Source: Paludibaculum fermentans (GTDB taxonomy: Bacteria; Acidobacteriota; Terriglobia; Bryobacterales; Bryobacteraceae). Taken from it: a stretch of 64,000 nucleotides of DNA. Both the position numbers and the translations under genes were made by a program. Position 1 is the stretch's first letter. Each line of letters begins with the position of its first letter. The notes under the pieces were generated by a model. The model was not told the DNA's origin, did not search any database, and saw only the letters and a list, made by a program, of their open reading frames with translations. This document shows positions 26,763 to 35,930 of this stretch, piece by piece. The stretch lies in contig NZ_CP063849.1 in NCBI RefSeq assembly GCF_015277775.1, positions 1,426,001 through 1,490,000 on the forward strand. Direction: 5' to 3'.

Positions 26763-29381
26763 ATGAAACGCTGGTTGCTGGCACTGATCATACCGGGCAT
26801 ATTGCTCAGTGGAACCGCACTGGCTCAGCAGGAAGGCCCGCCTCCGGGGCAGCAGGAAGACGAAACGGCGGAAGGTCCAGGCCGGGGTGTGGCGCGCGTC
26901 AGCCTGCTGAATGGAGACGTATCGGTACGCCGTGGAGATTCCGGCGACTGGGTGGCGGCCGCGATCAACGCTCCGTTGCTGGCGGAAGATCGCGTGATGA
27001 CGGGCCCGGGCGCCCGCGCCGAGGTTCAGCTCGACTTCTATAACCGGATCCGCCTGGCGGCCGATACGGAAATCCGTCTCTCGCAGTTGGACCAGGGACA
27101 GTATCAGATCCAGGTGGCTCGTGGCTTGGTCACCTTCAGCGCCTTGAAAGGCAGCGATGCCCAGATCGAGATCTCCACGCCGGGCGCCGCGTTGCGGCCG
27201 TTGGCCAACGGCAACTATCGCATCACGGTGAATCCTGACGGGATGGCCGAGTTTACGGTCCGGAGCGGGGAAGCCGACATCGCTTCCGTCAAGGGTGTGC
27301 AGCGCCTGCGTCCCGGCCGCACCATGCAGGTGCGTGGGGATGCGAACGACAGTGAGTATCAGTTGATTGGTGCGATTCCGAAGGACGATTGGGATCAGTT
27401 CAATGAGCAGCGGGATCGGGACCTGGCGCGTACCTCGAACAATACGTATCAGTACGTGAGCCGTGACGTGTACGGCGCCGAAGATCTGGATGGCTATGGG
27501 GAATGGGTGGATATCGCCCCCTATGGCTGGTCGTGGAGACCGTATGTGGCTCCCGGCTGGGCGCCCTATCGCTACGGCCGGTGGGGCTGGATGGATTACT
27601 ACGGCTGGTCGTGGGTCAGCTACGATCCTTGGGGCTGGGCTCCTTATCACTATGGCCGCTGGTACAATGCCGGCGGACGCTGGTGCTGGTATCCGGGTGC
27701 GCGCGTGGGCGCCCGTCATTATTGGAGCCCTGCGCTGGTTGGGTTTGTGGGTTGGAACAGCTACGGCGGTTTCAATGCCGGCGTCGGCTTCGGGTGGGGC
27801 GCGGTGGGCTGGATCCCGCTGGCTCCGTTTGAGCCGGTGCATCGCTGGTGGGGCCGCGGTTACTACGGCAACTACCGCAATCCGGTCAATTTCTACAATC
27901 GGTCGACTTACGTGACGAACGTCAATGTGACGAACATCTACCGCAATTCGCGGATCGAGAACGGCGTCACGGTAGTGAATGGCAGCGACTTCAGCCGCGG
28001 CTATGCCGGACGGCCGATGCGCGCCGGGGCCGCGGAGTTGAGCCGCGCTGATATGGCGCGGGGCGCGGTGCCCGTGGCCCCGACACGGGAAAGCCTGCGG
28101 TGGAGCGACCGTGAAGTGAACTCCGGCTATGTCCAGGGCCGGGCGGCCTCTACAAACCAGGAGCGGTTCTACACCAGGAGGGCAGCTCCGCGAGTAGACC
28201 GGGTGCCCTTTGAGACGCAACGCCAGACGCTGGAACATGTTGCGACGCGTGGTATGGAATCGCGCTCGAATGCCGGACGGTCTGCAACGGCAGCGGAGCC
28301 CGCACGGGGCGGAGCGAACCAGGAGCCGCGGTCTGGCGCGGGGGAGGGTCGTGGTTGGCGGCAAACGACTGAGTCCAATGGCTCCGGCCAGAAGTCGCAG
28401 GGCGCCGGGAATGAGTGGCAGCGGTTTGGCGATCCGAGGATGAGCTCGCATACGGCGGCGGAAACCACGGGCGGCGCAAGCCGCACGGCGGAGCCCTCGA
28501 ATACCCGGCCGGCGGAGCAGGAATCGAACCGGACCAATACGGGCGGGTGGCAGCGCTTTGGGGATCCGGGCAGCCGGACGGGTGCAGCGCGTTCCGAGCA
28601 GTCGACGGGCCGGACTTCAGACTCTGGCGGTGCGTCGCGCAGCACGGATTCGTCGAGACAGGCCTCGCCGTCACCACGTTGGTCGACGGGCGGCGGATCG
28701 ACGCGGACAGAATCGCCCAGGGCGGATACGCCTCGGAACAGTGATCCGGGCCGGTCGTCCGGCGGTGGAGCCCGTAGTGAATCGCCCCGGGTGGAGACCG
28801 CACGGCCCTCGAGCGGCGGCGGTGGTGGACGGAGCGAGTCGCCGCGCACGGAAGCTCCTCGCAGCGCGCCGTCTTCGTCAGGGGATCGCGGCGGTGGCGA
28901 ATCCAGGCAGGCTTCGCCCAGCCGGAGCGGCGGTAAGGGCAACTCCGATTCCGAACCGATGGCGAGCGGCAACTCGGCCTTCGGATCTGGCTCGACGGCG
29001 GTAGCCGGAGGCGGGTCGTTTAGCGGGAACAGCGGCGGCTTCGGGATGAGCTCGACACCCCGTTCCGAAGCGGAGCCGCAGAGTAGCGGCTTTAGCGGGA
29101 ACAGCGGCGGGTTTGGGTCGGGTGCGACTCGGCAGTCGATGGACAACTCCAGCGCTTATAGTGGCAACAGCGGCGGGTTTGGCATGGGGTCGATGCGGCA
29201 GTCGTCGAGTTCGCCCAGCTTCGGTTCGTCCCGCGGCGGCAGCAGCACCTCGCATAGCGGCGGCGGGTTCAGCGGAAACAGCGGCAGCTTTGGCCGGAGC
29301 AGCGGCGGAGGCGGGGGCATTTCCCGGAGCAGTGGTGGTGGAGGCGGCGGACGCAGTGGCGGCGGCGGCCGTGGCCGGTAG
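26763..29381 (+). CDS. Secreted FecR-domain/DUF6600 protein with Ser/Gly-rich repeat tail
   Basis: 872 residues from the ATG that gives a clean signal peptide (MKRWLLALIIPGILLSGTALA) and has AAGGA 10 bases upstream; in-frame ATGs at 26730 and 26739 would only add a polar extension. A FecR domain spans about 45-190 (GVARVSLLNGDVSVRRGDSG, then EISTPGAALRPL). A Trp/Tyr/Gly-rich DUF6600 region spans about 235-380 with repeated YGRW, GWAPY and WSW units. A long disordered tail of Ser, Gly, Arg and Pro ends in four SGNSG(G/S)FG repeats. Unlike classical FecR there is no sigma factor partner next to it, so this is a secreted structural or sensing protein rather than an anti-sigma factor (inference). 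Confidence 0.82.
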   Translation: MKRWLLALIIPGILLSGTALAQQEGPPPGQQEDETAEGPGRGVARVSLLNGDVSVRRGDSGDWVAAAINAPLLAEDRVMTGPGARAEVQLDFYNRIRLAADTEIRLSQLDQGQYQIQVARGLVTFSALKGSDAQIEISTPGAALRPLANGNYRITVNPDGMAEFTVRSGEADIASVKGVQRLRPGRTMQVRGDANDSEYQLIGAIPKDDWDQFNEQRDRDLARTSNNTYQYVSRDVYGAEDLDGYGEWVDIAPYGWSWRPYVAPGWAPYRYGRWGWMDYYGWSWVSYDPWGWAPYHYGRWYNAGGRWCWYPGARVGARHYWSPALVGFVGWNSYGGFNAGVGFGWGAVGWIPLAPFEPVHRWWGRGYYGNYRNPVNFYNRSTYVTNVNVTNIYRNSRIENGVTVVNGSDFSRGYAGRPMRAGAAELSRADMARGAVPVAPTRESLRWSDREVNSGYVQGRAASTNQERFYTRRAAPRVDRVPFETQRQTLEHVATRGMESRSNAGRSATAAEPARGGANQEPRSGAGEGRGWRQTTESNGSGQKSQGAGNEWQRFGDPRMSSHTAAETTGGASRTAEPSNTRPAEQESNRTNTGGWQRFGDPGSRTGAARSEQSTGRTSDSGGASRSTDSSRQASPSPRWSTGGGSTRTESPRADTPRNSDPGRSSGGGARSESPRVETARPSSGGGGGRSESPRTEAPRSAPSSSGDRGGGESRQASPSRSGGKGNSDSEPMASGNSAFGSGSTAVAGGGSFSGNSGGFGMSSTPRSEAEPQSSGFSGNSGGFGSGATRQSMDNSSAYSGNSGGFGMGSMRQSSSSPSFGSSRGGSSTSHSGGGFSGNSGSFGRSSGGGGGISRSSGGGGGGRSGGGGRGR
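29022..29294 (+). repeat. Four spaced repeats encoding SGNSG(G/S)FG
   Basis: Copies begin at 29022, 29094, 29160 and 29271, each 24 bases, embedded in Ser/Gly/Arg-rich sequence at the end of the FecR/DUF6600 gene. The first three read SGNSGGFG, the last SGNSGSFG. Spacing is 66-111 bases. Glycine/aromatic repeats of this kind are typical of self-associating secreted tails. Confidence 0.8.
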
Positions 29382-29414
29382 ATTTTAATCAGACTGATTG
29401 CGAGATTCCCTCAG

Positions 29415-29459
29415 GGGCCGGCGGCGGGCGCAACCTGCGGGACCGGCCCATTTTTTTTT
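29415..29459 (+). terminator. Intrinsic terminator after the FecR/DUF6600 gene
   Basis: A 7-base GC stem (29415-29421, GGGCCGG, with 29443-29449, CCGGCCC) encloses 21 GC-rich bases and is followed by A and nine T (29451-29459). Orientation fits the plus-strand gene ending at 29381. Confidence 0.88.
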
Positions 29460-29584
29460 GGTTGCTGATTCTGTCCGTCTAGGCCAAGGTCCTTTCGGAG
29501 GCGGGCCCATCCTGGGCGATCTCCGTCTATCGTTAGTTGACATAATAACGTTTATCGGAAGTTGAGTATCAAGTGGGATAGCCC

Positions 29585-32273
29585 CTACTCACTTCGTAGA
29601 GTTTCGGCCGGATCGATCCTGGACGCACGGAGGGCTGGGGGGAGTCCGGCGGCTGCGGCGGTTGCGGCTAGGATCAGGATGGGTGCCGCTAGCGACGCCG
29701 GGTCTGTCCCCTTTACGTTGAACAGCAGCTTCTCGATCAGCCTTGAACTCGCTATTCCGGCTAACAGCCCGGCTGCTCCTCCCAGCGTCAGCATCCACGC
29801 CGCGCTGCCGGTGACCGATTTCACTACTTCACCCGTTTGGGCTCCTAAGGTGATGCGGATGCCGATCTCGCGGCGCTGCAGCGTTACCGATGAGTTCAGG
29901 GTGCCGTAGAGGCCGATGGCCGCCAGCACCAGCGCGATCAGCGCGAAGAACGCTGACAGACTGGCCAGCAGCCGTTCACGCACCAGGTGCCAGCGCACGA
30001 AGTTCTCCTGGACTTCGATGTTGCGGACCCGCAGGCCGGAGGACGCACCCTGAAGGGCTCGCCGCAGGCCCGGTGCCTGGGCCAACGGGTCGGACGCCGT
30101 CCGGACCAGCAGCGCCGCGTTGTCTCGCGAGCCTATGGGGACAAAAACTGTCGGGCGAAGGGGTTCCCGCAGATCGCCATACGCCGTGTCCCGAACGACC
30201 CCGATGATCTCCACCGGCACGCGTTTGTCCTTACCCTGCAACATATGGACGACTTGGCCCGTCGCGTTGGCACCATGGAAATAGACGCGGGCGAACATTT
30301 CATTCACGATGCCGGTCCCAGCGACAACCTGACCTGCTTCGTCCAGGCGGGGCGCCTCGTCGCCCGGGCGGAAATCCCTGCCGCTGATCATGCCTATGCG
30401 CATGGTGTCGAAGAAACCAGGGCTGACACCCAGGAAGTAGGGCGATTTTCTGTTGTCGTCCGCACGGCCCGGCACGCGGACGGCCGCCGTCCAGTGGTTT
30501 TGCGAGAGCAGCGGCCAGCCTGCGGCCGTGGCGGAAACGACGCCCGGCTGCTCGCGGAGCCGGCCGGCGGCCTGCGCCCAATCCTGGCGCGTGGCGGCAC
30601 TCGTGTTCAACACCAGTACATGCTCGGGCGAGAAGCCAAGGGGCAGGTTCGAGAGTTTCTGGAACGTGGCGGCAAAGAGCCCGGCGATGAATAACACCAA
30701 CACGCTGAACGCCGCCTGGGCCGCCAGCAGCGTGTTCATCGCCGGCCGCCGCGTTTGCGTGGCCCGGATGCCTTTGAGTGCCTGGATGGGATCGGCCGCG
30801 GAGGCACGCAATGCCGGAATGAGACCGAACAATACACTGACGGCCAGCGCCAAGGCGAGACTGAACGCGAAGTCCCTCCACCCGGTATGCAGGACCATGC
30901 GCACCGGATCGGCCGGAACCCGCAACAGGCCCGTGACGGCGGGTGCACCCCATTCGGCGAAAAGCAGCCCCAGGCCGGCGGCAGCCACGGCGATCATCAA
31001 ACTCTCGATGAGCAGCAGTTGCAACAACCGGCCGCGGCCGGCTCCGATGGAAACCCGCAACGCCAATTCCCTGGCCCGGGCTTCCGCCTGGGCCATCAGC
31101 AGGCCGGCGACGTTGGCGCAGGCCACCAACAGGACGAGCACTACCAGCGTGCTGAGAATGAGCAGCGGCCGCCGGTATTGCCTCTGCAGATGAGACGCGC
31201 CGGCGGCGGCGGGCTGCAGGAGAACCCGCTGGTTGAGCATGTTGTCGATGACACTCTGCGGTGTCCCGGTGTGGAGGGTCTTGATACGCTCCTGCTGCTC
31301 CGCGGCGAAAACCTGTTGCAGCGGCTGCCGGATCTGTTCGGCGGTCAAGCCCGGACGCGGACGAAGCCAGGTTCGGAACCAGCTCCAGCCGGGCTGTTCA
31401 AGGCTGTACGTTCATGGTCGCGGGGACAAAGAGATCAGTGACTTCGCCGGGTTCGGTGCCGGTGAAGCCCTCCGGGGCGACCCCGATGATTTCGTACTGC
31501 CCGCCGGCCATGCGGAAGGTGTTGCCGACGGCTTTCGGATCGCGCGAAAAGCGGCGGGTCCAATAATCGTACGAGATCACCACTACCGGGCCCGCGCCAG
31601 GGGCTCGATCATCGTCCGGCATCAGCAACCGGCCCGCTGCCGGCTGTAGCCCCATGATGGTGAAGAAGTTGCCGGAGACGAACTGGCGCCATGCCTTTTC
31701 CGCATCCTGGTCCGCGCCGAACTGGAGGTCCTGGCGTGAGGTCATTCCGACCACCATGAGATCCGCCTGATTCTTCAGGGTTTCTCGGTAGCGGAGGAAG
31801 GTGGGATAGTCGAAATCGTCCATCGTGTCCGGACGGCCCTCGCGGTCAACAAAGGTGGTCTCGAGGTAGAAGAGCCGGTTCGGTTCGGAGACGGGCAAGT
31901 TCCTCAGGAAGAGAGCGTCCACCAGACGGAATGATGTGGTGGTCGCGCCGGCGGCCAAGGCGAGCGACAGGATCGCGGCGGTGCTTGCCAGGGGGTGCTT
32001 CTTCAGTTGCCGCCAGCCAAAGACGATGTCCGACCCGATGGCGGATATCGCCGGAAGTCCGAACTGGTCGCGGTACGATTCCTTGACGGATTCGATGGGG
32101 CCGAAGTCGATTCGGGCCTGCCGGCGGGCTTCCTCCGGAGACAGGCCGCTGAGGATGTAGTCCTCGGTCGACTCTTCGAGGTGAGCCTCGAATTCCCGGC
32201 GCATGCGCTGCTCCTGGCGGTGAGCGGACAGGAACCCGGAGACGCGAGAGAACCAGCGGCGGAGCGGCCTCAT
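29585..32273 (-). CDS. ADOP-family ABC transporter permease (MacB-like, duplicated), frame interrupted
   Basis: Two minus-strand frames form one protein of about 895 residues. The first (32273-31398) has the ADOP N-terminal cytoplasmic helices (REFEAHLEESTEDYILSGLS, EARRQARIDFG), the first membrane helix and a MacB-type periplasmic domain ending PEGFTGTEPGEVTDLFVPAT. The second (about 31397-29585) continues with PGWSWFRTWLRPRPGLTAEQ, three helices, the duplicated permease half and the closing IDPAETLRSE. They are joined by removing one base of the AA at 31400-31401 (TT on the coding strand). The family is expanded in Acidobacteriota and normally lacks its own ATPase gene. It overlaps the PadR stop by ATGA. 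In the sequence as given the protein would stop after 291 residues. Confidence 0.85.
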
Positions 32274-32578
32274 GACAGGTCTCCGGCCGTCACCTTACAG
32301 AAGCGGCTGATGATGGCCGCAGTCTGGTCCCAGTGTTCGGTCTCGGCCTGCAGTTGCCGGCGGCCGGCTTCGGTCAGTTCGTAGTAGCGGGCTTTGCGGT
32401 TGTTCTCCGACGTGCCCCAGGCGGAAGCGATTGCGCCTTCCTGTTCGAGTTTCAGGAGCAAGGGATAGAGTGTTCCCTGGTTGACGAAGAGCAACTCGCC
32501 GCTGATCTGGCTGATGCGGCGCGAGAGGCCGTAACCGTGCAGCGGCCCCAGGACTTCGAGTGTCTTGAGGACCATCAA
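32270..32578 (-). CDS. PadR-family transcriptional regulator
   Basis: The open frame gives 102 residues with the PadR winged helix: VLKTLEVLGPLHGYGLSRRI, VNQGTLYPLLLKLEQEGAI, then a basic wing (ENNRKARYYELTEAGRRQL). The annotated start (TTG ATG) cuts the usual N-terminus; upstream in the same frame TDVPQGSLAL is still PadR-like but no start codon follows. An ATG at 32631 would reach it if one base were missing near 32626 (C where CC is expected), giving MEDPKSQNRTDVPQGSLAL. PadR genes overlapping ADOP permeases are standard in Acidobacteriota and presumably control them. Confidence 0.85.
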   Translation of the reverse strand: MMVLKTLEVLGPLHGYGLSRRISQISGELLFVNQGTLYPLLLKLEQEGAIASAWGTSENNRKARYYELTEAGRRQLQAETEHWDQTAAIISRFCKVTAGDLS

Positions 32579-32644
32579 GGCGAGGCTGCCTTGCGGAACG
32601 TCGGTCCGGTTTTGTGATTTCGGGTCTCCATTGGGTAACCAACA

Positions 32645-32661
32645 AGAAGCTTATTGCTTCT
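32645..32661. promoter_or_regulatory. Candidate operator upstream of padR
   Basis: A perfect AGAAGC-N5-GCTTCT inverted repeat lies in the 137-base gap between padR and the HAD gene, 14 bases before the possible PadR ATG at 32631. Position suggests autoregulation of the padR/permease pair; no T-run follows, so a terminator is less likely. Confidence 0.35.
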
Positions 32662-32715
32662 CTATTGGGAAAGCAACAGGAGACGTTGTAACAAGTTTCC
32701 GGCGAGCCGAACGGG

Positions 32716-33337
32716 CTATCCCAGCTGGCCGTTGAGCCGGGCGCGGAGCAAGCCTGGCACATCGCTGGCGTGTTTCACTTCAATCACTTCGCAGCCGGCG
32801 GCGCGGCCGCTGGCCATGCCCGGACCGGAATCCTCCAGCACGATGGCCGAGTTGACGCCTAGCCGCTGCATGGCGGTCAGGTAGGGTTCAGGATGTGGTT
32901 TAAGGTTCGTGACCTCGTCGCCGTAGACAGTGGCCTGGAAGCAGTCTAAGATCTTCTCTGCCTTCAAGATCGCGCTGATCTCTGATGTAGCACTGGAAGT
33001 AACGACAGCAAGTGGAATGCCGCTAAGATCTTGCAGCAGCGCTTTGGTCTCGTCCGAGACGATATTTCCGCTGGTCGCCCGTTCCGCAAATAGCTTTTTT
33101 TTCAATGGATAAGTGGGCCACAGTTCATCCAATGGCCGAGGTGGAATCGAGACTCGCCCCAGCGCTTCGAGGAAGGCTCGGTCCGAGATGCCGATGCAGT
33201 TGGCGCTGTAGGCTTCCCACGAGATGGAGACGCCCAGTAGTCTGCAGGGCCTCGTTCCAGCAGGCCCAGTGGAGCGGTTCAGTGTCAGCCAAAACCCCAT
33301 CGAAATCGAAGAGGATAGCTTCTATTTGTGAATGCAT
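32716..33337 (-). CDS. HAD-superfamily phosphatase (beta-phosphoglucomutase type), frame interrupted
   Basis: Starts at the ATG 11 bases after the M48 protease stop. The first frame gives HAD motif I, FDFDGVLADTEP, then leaves the family after EALQTTG. A second frame takes over with VSISWEAYSANCIGISD and carries motif II (VVTSS), motif III Lys (NLKPHPEPY) and motif IV (VLEDSGPGMASG). Deleting one base of the CCC run at 33233-33235 joins them into a normal protein of about 206 residues. Family members hydrolyse or move phosphate on small sugars and related metabolites; the substrate is not readable here. Same strand and close spacing suggest an operon with the M48 gene. Confidence 0.82.
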
Positions 33338-33348
33338 TTCATGAAGCA

Positions 33349-34725
33349 CTATTGGAAGCGGATCGACCGAGTCATCTGCTGGAAGACCGGCTCCAATTTC
33401 GCATAATCCGGTTCTGGGGCAACAAAGACCAGGTAGAAGAGCGACGTGCCCCGGTCGATGGTCACCACGATGTCAACTTCCCTGGTGCCCGCGTACGGCG
33501 AGTCCGAGCCGAGCTTGGTCACCAGCGCCTTGGATCCGCCGATGGTCACCTGTTGCGGCTGCTCGACCACTTTCATGCCCGCGTTCTGTTGCGCCATGCT
33601 TTGGAGCAGTTTTTGGGTGTCCTGCTGGAGATCCACTTTCTGACCCGAAGGCGCCTGGGCGAGGTTCACCATCACGCCGTATCCGATGAACGACTGGACG
33701 CGGCCTTCCGCCGGCGCCAGGGTGAGTGAGTTCTGTTCGGTGGTCTCCTGCCAGTTGGACGGGTAAGAAAGCGTGAGGCCGTTCGACTGGGCGGTTTTCA
33801 TGGAGGACGAGACCGGGACGCTGGCCGGCTTTTGGGCGTTGGGCAACTGGGCAGGGGCCGTCGCACCTGCGCTGCTTCCCTGCCCCTTGGCGGCCTTCTT
33901 GGGGGCGGCCGGCAGTCCATCGACGAAGGCCTGCATGCGCTTCAGGTCGCCCATCTGGGAGCTGTAGGGGCCGCGGGCCATGTAGGGCAACTGGTCCTCG
34001 ATCGCCTTGACGCGATTGCCCGGATTCGGGTGGTCGGACATGAACTGGGCGAACTTGCTGCTGCCGGACTTCCCCATTTCGGCTTCGAGCTTCTCGAAGA
34101 AGCGAGCCAGTTCCAGGGGGTTGTAGCCGGCTTTGGCCATGGTGTGCGCGCCGAGCAGATCGGCGTCACTTTCGGCGCCCCGGGAGAATTTCAGAAGCAC
34201 GGAGTTGGCGCCGAGGCCGATGCCCAACTGGGCGAGCTGACCGGCCAGGGTTCCGCCAGCCACCGCGCCCGCGAGCATCGCCGGCAACTGAATGAGCTGG
34301 GCCTTGGAGGCCTGGTTCGTACCGTGACGCAGCACCACGTGAGAGAGCTCGTGGGCGAGCACGCCGGCGATCTGGGCTTCGTTATCGGCCGCCTTGATCA
34401 GGCCGGTGTGCACGAACATGGGTCCGCCGGGCAGAGCGAAGGCGTTGATGCTGGGTTCCTGCACCACTTTGAAGAAGTAGGGGTAGTCGTCCAGGCCGCC
34501 CTGTTTCACCAGGCGTTCGCCGATCTTGTTGATGTAGTCGGTCAGTTCCTTGTTCTGCACAACGGTCATCTGCTGCTCGACCTGTTGCGCGTACTCGCGG
34601 CCCATCTGGACATCCTGCTCTTTGCTGAAGAAGTTCGGCCAACTCGGCTTGGGTAACTTCCTTTGATTGGCAGCCAGTAGGACCACTGCGGTGAACAGGG
34701 ATACAACCATCAAACGTCTACGCAT
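33349..34725 (-). CDS. M48-family metalloprotease with C-terminal beta domain
   Basis: 458 residues from the ATG preceded by AGGAG at a 10-base distance; longer in-frame starts add 26 residues that would bury the signal peptide MRRRLMVVSLFTAVVLLAA. The zinc site is HELSH at 125-129 with Glu185 (RGAESDAD) as third ligand, followed by the DHPNPGNRVKAIE motif usual in secreted BepA/LoiP-like M48 proteins. After a Pro/Ala linker, residues about 310-458 form a separate domain that looks PsbP/DUF1795-like (LTLSYPSNWQETTEQNSLTL). Role: periplasmic quality control of envelope proteins (family knowledge). Divergent from ilvE with a 37-base gap. Confidence 0.9.
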   Translation of the reverse strand: MRRRLMVVSLFTAVVLLAANQRKLPKPSWPNFFSKEQDVQMGREYAQQVEQQMTVVQNKELTDYINKIGERLVKQGGLDDYPYFFKVVQEPSINAFALPGGPMFVHTGLIKAADNEAQIAGVLAHELSHVVLRHGTNQASKAQLIQLPAMLAGAVAGGTLAGQLAQLGIGLGANSVLLKFSRGAESDADLLGAHTMAKAGYNPLELARFFEKLEAEMGKSGSSKFAQFMSDHPNPGNRVKAIEDQLPYMARGPYSSQMGDLKRMQAFVDGLPAAPKKAAKGQGSSAGATAPAQLPNAQKPASVPVSSSMKTAQSNGLTLSYPSNWQETTEQNSLTLAPAEGRVQSFIGYGVMVNLAQAPSGQKVDLQQDTQKLLQSMAQQNAGMKVVEQPQQVTIGGSKALVTKLGSDSPYAGTREVDIVVTIDRGTSLFYLVFVAPEPDYAKLEPVFQQMTRSIRFQ

Positions 34726-34762
34726 CGGCACCCTCTCCTTTCGATGCTGGCATAATGATTCT

Positions 34763-35701
34763 ATGACGCCTACAGAAAAAATATGGCACAACGGGCGCTT
34801 CATTGGCTGGGATGAAGCGAAGATTCACGTCCTGTCGCATGTCGTTAGCTACGGCAGCTCGGTATTCGAGGGTGTTCGTTGCTATGAGACTCAGAACGGA
34901 CCTGCCATATTCCGACTTCGTGAGCACACCCGCCGCCTATTGGATTCAGCCAGGATCTACAGGGTTCCAGTCGACTTCTCTCTGGAACTTCTGGTTGAGG
35001 CTCAAATCGAGCTTGTACGCGTCAATAAGCTTCGTTCCTGCTACATCCGTCCCATTATCCTGCGCGGCTACGGCGGCGTGGGGGTGCTGCCCGTGAACAA
35101 TCCCACGGAGGTCTATCTGGCCTGCTGGGAATGGGGCAAGTACCTGGGCGAAGACGCCATGGCGCAGGGCGTGGATGTCTGCATCTCGTCCTGGAACCGG
35201 ATTGCGCCCAACACCTTGCCAACACTGGCCAAGGCCGGCGCGAACTACATGAACTCGCAGTTGATCCGCATGGAGGCGCACCACAACGGGTACGCCGAAG
35301 GCATCGCGCTCGACAGCGAGGGCCGCGTGAGCGAAAGGCTCGGGTGAAAAATATCTTTCGTGATCCGCGACGGCAAGATTCACACGCCGCCGCTGGGCTC
35401 CAGCGTCCTGCCGGGCATCACACGGGACACCGTGGTGACTATCGCGCAGGATCTGGGCCTCCCGATCGTGGAGACCGTCATCCCCCGGGAGATGCTCTAC
35501 ATTGCCGACGAAGTGTTCTTCACGGGCACGGCCGCCGAGGTCACGCCCATCCGTTCGGTCGACCGCATCCAGATTGGCGCAGGCCATCGCGGACCGATCA
35601 CGGAGAAGATCCAGCGGGCTTTCTTTGAGCTCGTCGAAGGCAAGTCGGAAGACAAGCACGGCTGGCTCACTCCGGTGCCCCAGCCCGTGGAAGCACAGTA
35701 G
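34763..35701 (+). CDS. ilvE: Branched-chain amino acid aminotransferase, frame interrupted
   Basis: A class IV PLP aminotransferase of about 311 residues. The first part has WHNGRFIGWDEAKIHVLSH, the substrate-loop YGSSVFEGVRCYET and Lys157 (LAKAGANYMNSQ) as the likely PLP lysine. The frame then breaks: AAA at 35334-35336, AAAAA at 35347-35351 and TTT at 35356-35358 are each one base longer than needed to encode the conserved EGSGENIF, and the shift creates a TGA at 35345-35347. The three insertions add up to one codon, so the same frame resumes with VIRDGKIHTPPLGSS and the PLP phosphate-binding region GTAAEVTPI. Catalyses the last step of Val, Leu and Ile synthesis. As printed, only a 194-residue N-terminal piece would be made. 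Confidence 0.88.
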
Positions 35702-35898
35702 CCAAACATGATTCGGGCCGCGAACCCGATCCCAATGTCAACCTCCCCCGAGATTTTCTTTTGTGGACTTGGCTCGCGGCCGAACAGTCTTCACTCTAGT
35801 GGGTTCACCCCCCTTGTGGGAAGGCTTTTCCACCTGCCTCCGAACCCTTTTCAACAAGAAAATCCGCTTTTGTTTTCAGGTGGTTGCAGGAGCGGCCG

Positions 35899-35918
35899 TG
35901 TGGACAATCTGTGGATAA
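35899..35918 (+). promoter_or_regulatory. Two DnaA-box-like sequences / possible nagA promoter
   Basis: TGTGGACAA (35899-35907) and TGTGGATAA (35910-35918) lie 11 bases apart in the same orientation; the second is an exact reverse complement of the DnaA box TTATCCACA, the first differs at one base. The second also overlaps GATAAT (35914-35919), which would make a -10 element placing transcription start a few bases before the nagA ATG at 35931, which has no visible ribosome site. Confidence 0.35.
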
Positions 35919-35930
35919 TACAAAACAGCC

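Noticed and set aside
35345-35347. In-frame TGA in ilvE as selenocysteine or programmed read-through
   Set aside because: The residues around it do not match the conserved EGSGENIF, while removing three homopolymer bases restores it exactly; no SECIS-like hairpin is evident.
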